This document shows, piece by piece, positions 43,108 to 46,684 of a stretch of 46,684 nucleotides of DNA. Source of the stretch: Lachnospiraceae bacterium (GTDB lineage Bacteria > Bacillota > Clostridia > Lachnospirales > Lachnospiraceae); NCBI GenBank assembly GCA_029062895.1, contig JAIDPF010000050.1:1-46684 (forward strand), read 5' to 3'. Under the pieces are notes generated by a model. It was given only the letters and a program-made list of their open reading frames with translations. It searched no databases and was not told the origin of the DNA. The number at the start of each line of letters is the position of its first letter. Position 1 is the first letter of the stretch. Both the position numbers and the translations under genes were made by a program.

Positions 43108-44196
43108 ATGAAATACAATGAGATAATTAAAGAGTTAACCAAAAATATTGATACTAGTTTGGTCAACTTTGATTCCGAGAGAATTCACGGAAGTATGCCT
43201 ACTCAGGTTTCTAGTGAATTCTTGACCAATAAAGAACAAGGCGGTTGGGCTGAGAATACTTTGCTAGCTGGAATTAATAATAATTCCAGCAAAATGATTG
43301 CTGTTCATTATGGAAGGAATGATGATATAAATGCTGGCGATGATGACTTTAAAGAGTTTTTTGAAGAGTACCAAAAGGAATTAGATACAATTGGAAAGAG
43401 ACCAGATATTCTTATTTTTGATAAAGCAGATTTCCCCTATGAAACAGACGATATATCATGTTTTTCGAATGATGTTCTAGATGCACTCGTTCCGAAAGCT
43501 AAGTGTGCTATTGAAGTGAGATCCAGTGCATTTTTGATTGATAAATATGAAAATTACATGAATAAAAAGGTTGAGGCAGCAATAGATTCCGCAATGAAAT
43601 CGAGAAGTATCATCCTTAACAACTATGAAGAACTTCTTCTGTTAAAAGATCCGGCTTTGTTCAACATTGTTCAATCCATTTCTCTGGATAATATTCATGT
43701 AATATCCTTTAGAGTGCCATCATGGCGAAGTTCTAAAGAGTTGAAAGATTTGTCAGACGAACTGAAAAAACTTAAATCAAGTATAAACGAAATATCAAAA
43801 AGAACATCTTTAAACATAACACCAAAAGTCGAAGATTTGAAAGTTGTTTATACCTGGATACAAAAATACAATGTACCGCACTATTATATACAAGTGTTTT
43901 TTGACAAAGCGTATGGAATATCATTTGAAAAGATACTCACTTTGATTGGAAATCCGGCATTAGAAGGAAAAGATTACTTCATTGAATCAGATATAAAGAA
44001 TCAGGGAAAAACAACAATAAAAATAAATGCTGCCAATGAAAGTAATGTTTTGGATAAGATTTATCTGCCAGAACATTATAGTGAAATGAAAGAACTTAAC
44101 AGAGGAAGACTATTGTATTATGTCAAGTTTAAGGACAGCATTTCGATAATAAATAAAGAGGAATTTGAAAAATTGTTAGGAATAAGTTTAGTGTAA
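43108..44196 (+). CDS. Probable type II restriction endonuclease, AccI-like
   Basis: The protein has 362 residues. I recognise the N-terminal stretch ERIHGSMPTQVSSEFLTNKE with QGGWAEN as resembling AccI-family endonucleases. A PD-(D/E)XK-type core is suggested by RPDILIFDK and, about 50 residues later, CAIEVRSSAF, where the usual lysine would be replaced by arginine. The five-base gap to an adenine methyltransferase gene supports a restriction-modification pair. Such enzymes cut unmethylated DNA at a short recognition site, which cannot be predicted safely here. The gene is clearly more AT-rich than addA and the HD-GYP gene upstream, consistent with horizontal acquisition. Confidence 0.7.
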   Translation: MKYNEIIKELTKNIDTSLVNFDSERIHGSMPTQVSSEFLTNKEQGGWAENTLLAGINNNSSKMIAVHYGRNDDINAGDDDFKEFFEEYQKELDTIGKRPDILIFDKADFPYETDDISCFSNDVLDALVPKAKCAIEVRSSAFLIDKYENYMNKKVEAAIDSAMKSRSIILNNYEELLLLKDPALFNIVQSISLDNIHVISFRVPSWRSSKELKDLSDELKKLKSSINEISKRTSLNITPKVEDLKVVYTWIQKYNVPHYYIQVFFDKAYGISFEKILTLIGNPALEGKDYFIESDIKNQGKTTIKINAANESNVLDKIYLPEHYSEMKELNRGRLLYYVKFKDSISIINKEEFEKLLGISLV

Positions 44197-44201
44197 AGGT
44201 T

Positions 44202-45701
44202 ATGAAAACAAAAAAGAAAGAACTTGGACAATTTTTTACAAACTCAATAATAGCTGAATTCATGGTGGATTTGGTACTTACAAAAAATACAAAAAGAATA
44301 CTTGACCCAGCGGTGGGAATGGGAGTGTTTCCAAAGATAGCATATTCACATAACAATAAACTAGAAATTGAAGCTTGCGAAATTGATCCTGAAATGATAG
44401 ATGGATTTCAAAGAGAAAATAAATATCCTTATAAACTCTATAAAAAGGATTATCTGACAACATTCTTCGATGAACCTTTTGATGCAATAATTTGTAATCC
44501 GCCGTATAATAAATTTCAAGAGATCCCAAATAGAGAAAAACTAATCGCAGACTTTAATAGATTGTATAGTGTATCTATGAGTGGATACTCAAATCTTTGT
44601 ACATATTTTCTTATAAAAAGCATCAACGAATTAAAGAAAAATGGACGTTGTTGCTATATTATTCCGTATGAATTTATAAATACGGGATATGGAACTGTAA
44701 TAAAAAAATATCTATTAGATTCAAGAATGTTGAGAACTATATACAAATTTAGTAATAAATTGAGTCTTTTCGATGAGGCAATCACAACATCATGCATCAT
44801 AGTGCTTGAAAATAACCAAGCTTCTAAAGTCAGTTTTATTAATATTGATGATATTGATGAACTGAATTCAAGAATTTTTAAGAATACTAATGAGTATGAT
44901 TATTCTGAACTTCTTCCAGAAGAAAAATGGCTAAAATACTTTGATTTTTCCTCTAAGAAAATAGAATATAACAATATTACCAAGATGTCTGTTTTTGGAA
45001 AAGTTTCCAGAGGGATTGCTACAGGTGCAAATAATTTTTTTGTGATAAACAAAACGATCATTGAGGAACGAAAATTAAGCGATTCGGTTTGTTTGCCATG
45101 TTTGACTAAGGCGCCAGATGTAAAAGATGTAGTGTTTACAAACGACTCATTTCAGCGACTTGTTGAGGCTGACAAAAAAGTTTATTTGTTTGATGGTACA
45201 AAGGCTGCTGGTGAAAATGACTTTTCATATATTGAATATGGTGAGTCACTTGGTGCAGATAAAGCCTATCTTACAAGCCATAAGAATCCCTGGTATTTGT
45301 TAGAAGCAAAAAAACCAGCTCCAATTTTGGTTTGTGTGTTCAATAGAAACAGAATAAAAGTAATTAGAAACGAAGCTGGAATTAAAAACCTCACAAATTT
45401 TCACGGTCTATATTTGACAAATGATGATGAGGATTTCTCAAACATTATGTTTTGTTATTTATTAACGCCATTGGCGCAAGAGTTGCTTTATCTTTCAAGA
45501 AGAGAATATGGAAATGGATTAACAAAATTTGAACCAGATGATCTGACAAATGCGGATATTGTCGATTTGCGAATTATAGACAAAAAAGACAAAAAGAGAA
45601 TCTTGGAAATATACGCAAAAATTAAGGAAGCTAATGCTGAAATAATGGTAGAAAAGTTAGATGCCATTTTCAGAAAATATACTAAGTTGTCGAATATTTA
45701 G
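44202..45701 (+). CDS. Type II DNA adenine-N6 methyltransferase
   Basis: The protein has 499 residues. ELGQFFTNSIIAEFMVDLV opens the domain. Motif I is DPAVGMGVF (SAM binding), DAIICNPPYNKF carries the NPPY catalytic motif IV, and EIDPEMIDGF is the acidic motif II. The order of motifs and long C-terminal recognition region match the TaqI-like gamma class of N6-adenine methyltransferases. It protects the host from the upstream endonuclease. The only ribosome-binding-like sequence (AAAGG) is two bases from the ATG, so translation may depend on coupling to the endonuclease gene. AT-rich like its partner. Confidence 0.9.
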   Translation: MKTKKKELGQFFTNSIIAEFMVDLVLTKNTKRILDPAVGMGVFPKIAYSHNNKLEIEACEIDPEMIDGFQRENKYPYKLYKKDYLTTFFDEPFDAIICNPPYNKFQEIPNREKLIADFNRLYSVSMSGYSNLCTYFLIKSINELKKNGRCCYIIPYEFINTGYGTVIKKYLLDSRMLRTIYKFSNKLSLFDEAITTSCIIVLENNQASKVSFINIDDIDELNSRIFKNTNEYDYSELLPEEKWLKYFDFSSKKIEYNNITKMSVFGKVSRGIATGANNFFVINKTIIEERKLSDSVCLPCLTKAPDVKDVVFTNDSFQRLVEADKKVYLFDGTKAAGENDFSYIEYGESLGADKAYLTSHKNPWYLLEAKKPAPILVCVFNRNRIKVIRNEAGIKNLTNFHGLYLTNDDEDFSNIMFCYLLTPLAQELLYLSRREYGNGLTKFEPDDLTNADIVDLRIIDKKDKKRILEIYAKIKEANAEIMVEKLDAIFRKYTKLSNI

Positions 45702-45791
45702 TATTATTTTTTGCAGAGATTATAGATACAACTATTGGCTGCTGTAATTTGTGATTCACTAAAGAAGAATCAGATATCAGCAGACTGTAGA

Positions 45792-45825
45792 CAAAGTCCG
45801 AGGCGGATGTCTCGGACTTTGTTTG
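45792..45825. terminator. Bidirectional terminator between the methyltransferase gene and thiT
   Basis: CAAAGTCCGAG (45792-45802) and CTCGGACTTTG (45811-45821) form a perfect 11-bp stem with an 8-base loop. A T-rich tail follows on the plus strand, and the A-rich start gives a partial one on the minus strand. It separates the convergent restriction-modification operon and thiT; its plus-strand tail just meets the thiT stop codon. Confidence 0.8.
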
Positions 45826-46518
45826 TTACATAGTCATGCGTTTGATGGCATCCAAGGCCTTCTTAACCGGAGGGAGAGCCAGAATGATCAGGGTAAGGAT
45901 CGTCTCCGGGAGAATATAACTGGCCTGATAGGTCAGGGAATAGACCACGGGAGACATTCCTTCCGGCGCGTAGATACCCCAGATCACAACTCCAGCAATG
46001 CATGCAAAGATGTATCTGCCGATAACGCCTGTAAGATAACCAAGAATCAGACCGTGCTTTTTGTTGGAAAATATACCGGAAAGACCTAGTGCGCCAAATG
46101 CCAGAATATAGTCTAATAGAAGCTGGCCAAAGGATAAAAACTTGGGATCTAAGACAAATTGAAGCAGTCCGTAAGCCAGAGCGGCGGTAAGACCTGCTCC
46201 AAGACCATACCAGTAGCCGATCAGGGTGATGAACAGCATGGAGAAGAGTGTGATGGAACCACCCATGGGCAGACTCAGGGTAGGAATGACCTCTGAGGTG
46301 ATGACCCCCAGCGCCATAGCGGCAGAAGAGAAAACCAGCTGCCGGGTATTTCTTGCAAGTGCACTGTTTTTGCGTTCTGGCGTTTTCTTGGATAATCTGG
46401 CGCCGATCAGGATAGAGGCAGCAAGCAGGATCAGGATCATGATGATGGTTACAGTAATACCTGCAGTTGTTAGGACAAATTCATCGTCCTTTAGGAAAAA
46501 AAACGGATTGTTCAGCAT
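45826..46518 (-). CDS. thiT: Energy-coupled thiamine transporter substrate-binding subunit ThiT
   Basis: The protein has 230 residues. AGGAGG seven bases before the ATG (minus strand) is a strong ribosome binding site. Hydrophobic helices occur throughout. The central segment SEVIPTLSLPMGGSITLFSM followed by LIGYWYGLGAGLTAALAYGL and LQFVLDPKF is typical of the ThiT/YuaJ S-component, which binds thiamine and docks with the shared ECF ATPase module. An extra N-terminal membrane helix (GITVTIIMILILLAASILIG) makes it longer than the usual 180-200 residues. The TPP riboswitch directly upstream confirms a thiamine role. Confidence 0.93.
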   Translation of the reverse strand: MLNNPFFFLKDDEFVLTTAGITVTIIMILILLAASILIGARLSKKTPERKNSALARNTRQLVFSSAAMALGVITSEVIPTLSLPMGGSITLFSMLFITLIGYWYGLGAGLTAALAYGLLQFVLDPKFLSFGQLLLDYILAFGALGLSGIFSNKKHGLILGYLTGVIGRYIFACIAGVVIWGIYAPEGMSPVVYSLTYQASYILPETILTLIILALPPVKKALDAIKRMTM

Positions 46519-46525
46519 AAAAAAA

Positions 46526-46550
46526 CCTCCTTGGTTGTTACGCCGGGAGG
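46526..46550 (-). promoter_or_regulatory. Possible ribosome-binding-site sequestering stem before thiT
   Basis: On the minus strand CCTCC (complement of 46546-46550) can pair with the GGAGG of the thiT ribosome binding site (complement of 46526-46530) across a 15-base loop. No strong intrinsic terminator is evident between the riboswitch and the gene, so control at translation initiation is likely. Confidence 0.45.
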
Positions 46551-46598
46551 GAAAAAACGTTCACGATGTTCATATCTGAAAAAACAGAAAATCGAGAT

Positions 46599-46679
46599 CG
46601 CTTCCTTCCGCCGGTATTATCCGGTTCAAGTAATGAGGGTTAGCATAAATGCTTCTCAGCCTGATGAGCACCCCTAGCG
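46599..46679 (-). promoter_or_regulatory. TPP riboswitch (THI element)
   Basis: The minus strand reads GGGGTGC, then CAGGCTGAGA, then ACCCT, then TTGAACCGGATAATACCGG and GGAAGGAAGC. These are the conserved segments of the TPP aptamer in order. The closing P1 pairing CGCT/AGCG is visible, so the aptamer is complete inside the window. It should lower thiT expression when thiamine pyrophosphate is plentiful. Confidence 0.95.
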
Positions 46680-46684
46680 CTGTA

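Noticed and set aside
45823-46089. Plus-strand frame opposite thiT
   Set aside because: thiT has a strong ribosome binding site, a riboswitch and membrane helices on the minus strand. This frame starts inside the terminator.

Overview
The window looks like a chromosomal segment of a Gram-positive clostridium, most likely Lachnospiraceae-like. The grounds are AGGAGG-type ribosome binding sites with frequent TTG and GTG starts, a T-box leader on aspS, the aspS-gatC-gatA-gatB order, AddAB rather than RecBCD, a TPP riboswitch on a ThiT transporter, and a 7TM-DISM diguanylate cyclase. No rRNA, tRNA, CRISPR array, intact insertion sequence or prophage is visible.

Region 1 (1-21539) is one long, AT-rich, same-strand surface-glycan cluster. 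Its genes are packed with ATGA or TAATG overlaps. It encodes two FkbM methyltransferase units, a CapA-type metallophosphatase, a radical SAM/SPASM enzyme, asparagine synthetase plus a glutaminase-less relative, several glycosyltransferases (GNT1/GT2-like, GT2, two GT4, one GT11), a polysaccharide deacetylase, a class I methyltransferase, a CDP-glycerol-transferase-like protein fused to a beta-propeller, and a HAD-family protein. The outstanding feature is a Rossmann-like module of about 90 residues with a YGxG-type loop. It occurs ten times, fused N-terminally, C-terminally or centrally to unrelated enzymes, or standing alone, and an eleventh copy is cut by the window edge. No flippase, polymerase, ABC exporter or priming transferase lies in the window, so the cluster must extend upstream or export by another route.

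Region 2 (21540-25830) is a transition. It holds a remnant of an Rpn/PD-(D/E)XK transposase-nuclease tail, then a promoter and three coupled genes: a ribulose-phosphate-epimerase-like protein, an IspD/TarI-like cytidylyltransferase and a zinc alcohol dehydrogenase. Together they look like a CDP-pentitol supply unit for the adjacent glycan. A histidine phosphatase follows.

Region 3 (25831-42983) has higher GC and is mostly housekeeping: a 7TM-DISM GGDEF cyclase; a T-box controlled aspS-gatCAB operon for Asp-tRNA and amidated Asn-/Gln-tRNA; a sigma-70-like protein under its own promoter with an unusual flanking inverted repeat; addB and addA for double-strand break repair; and a GAF/HD-GYP phosphodiesterase behind a strongly structured leader.

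Region 4 (42984-46684) contains an AT-rich type II restriction-modification pair (AccI-like endonuclease plus NPPY adenine methyltransferase), apparently inserted between housekeeping genes. It ends with the minus-strand gene thiT, preceded by its TPP riboswitch.
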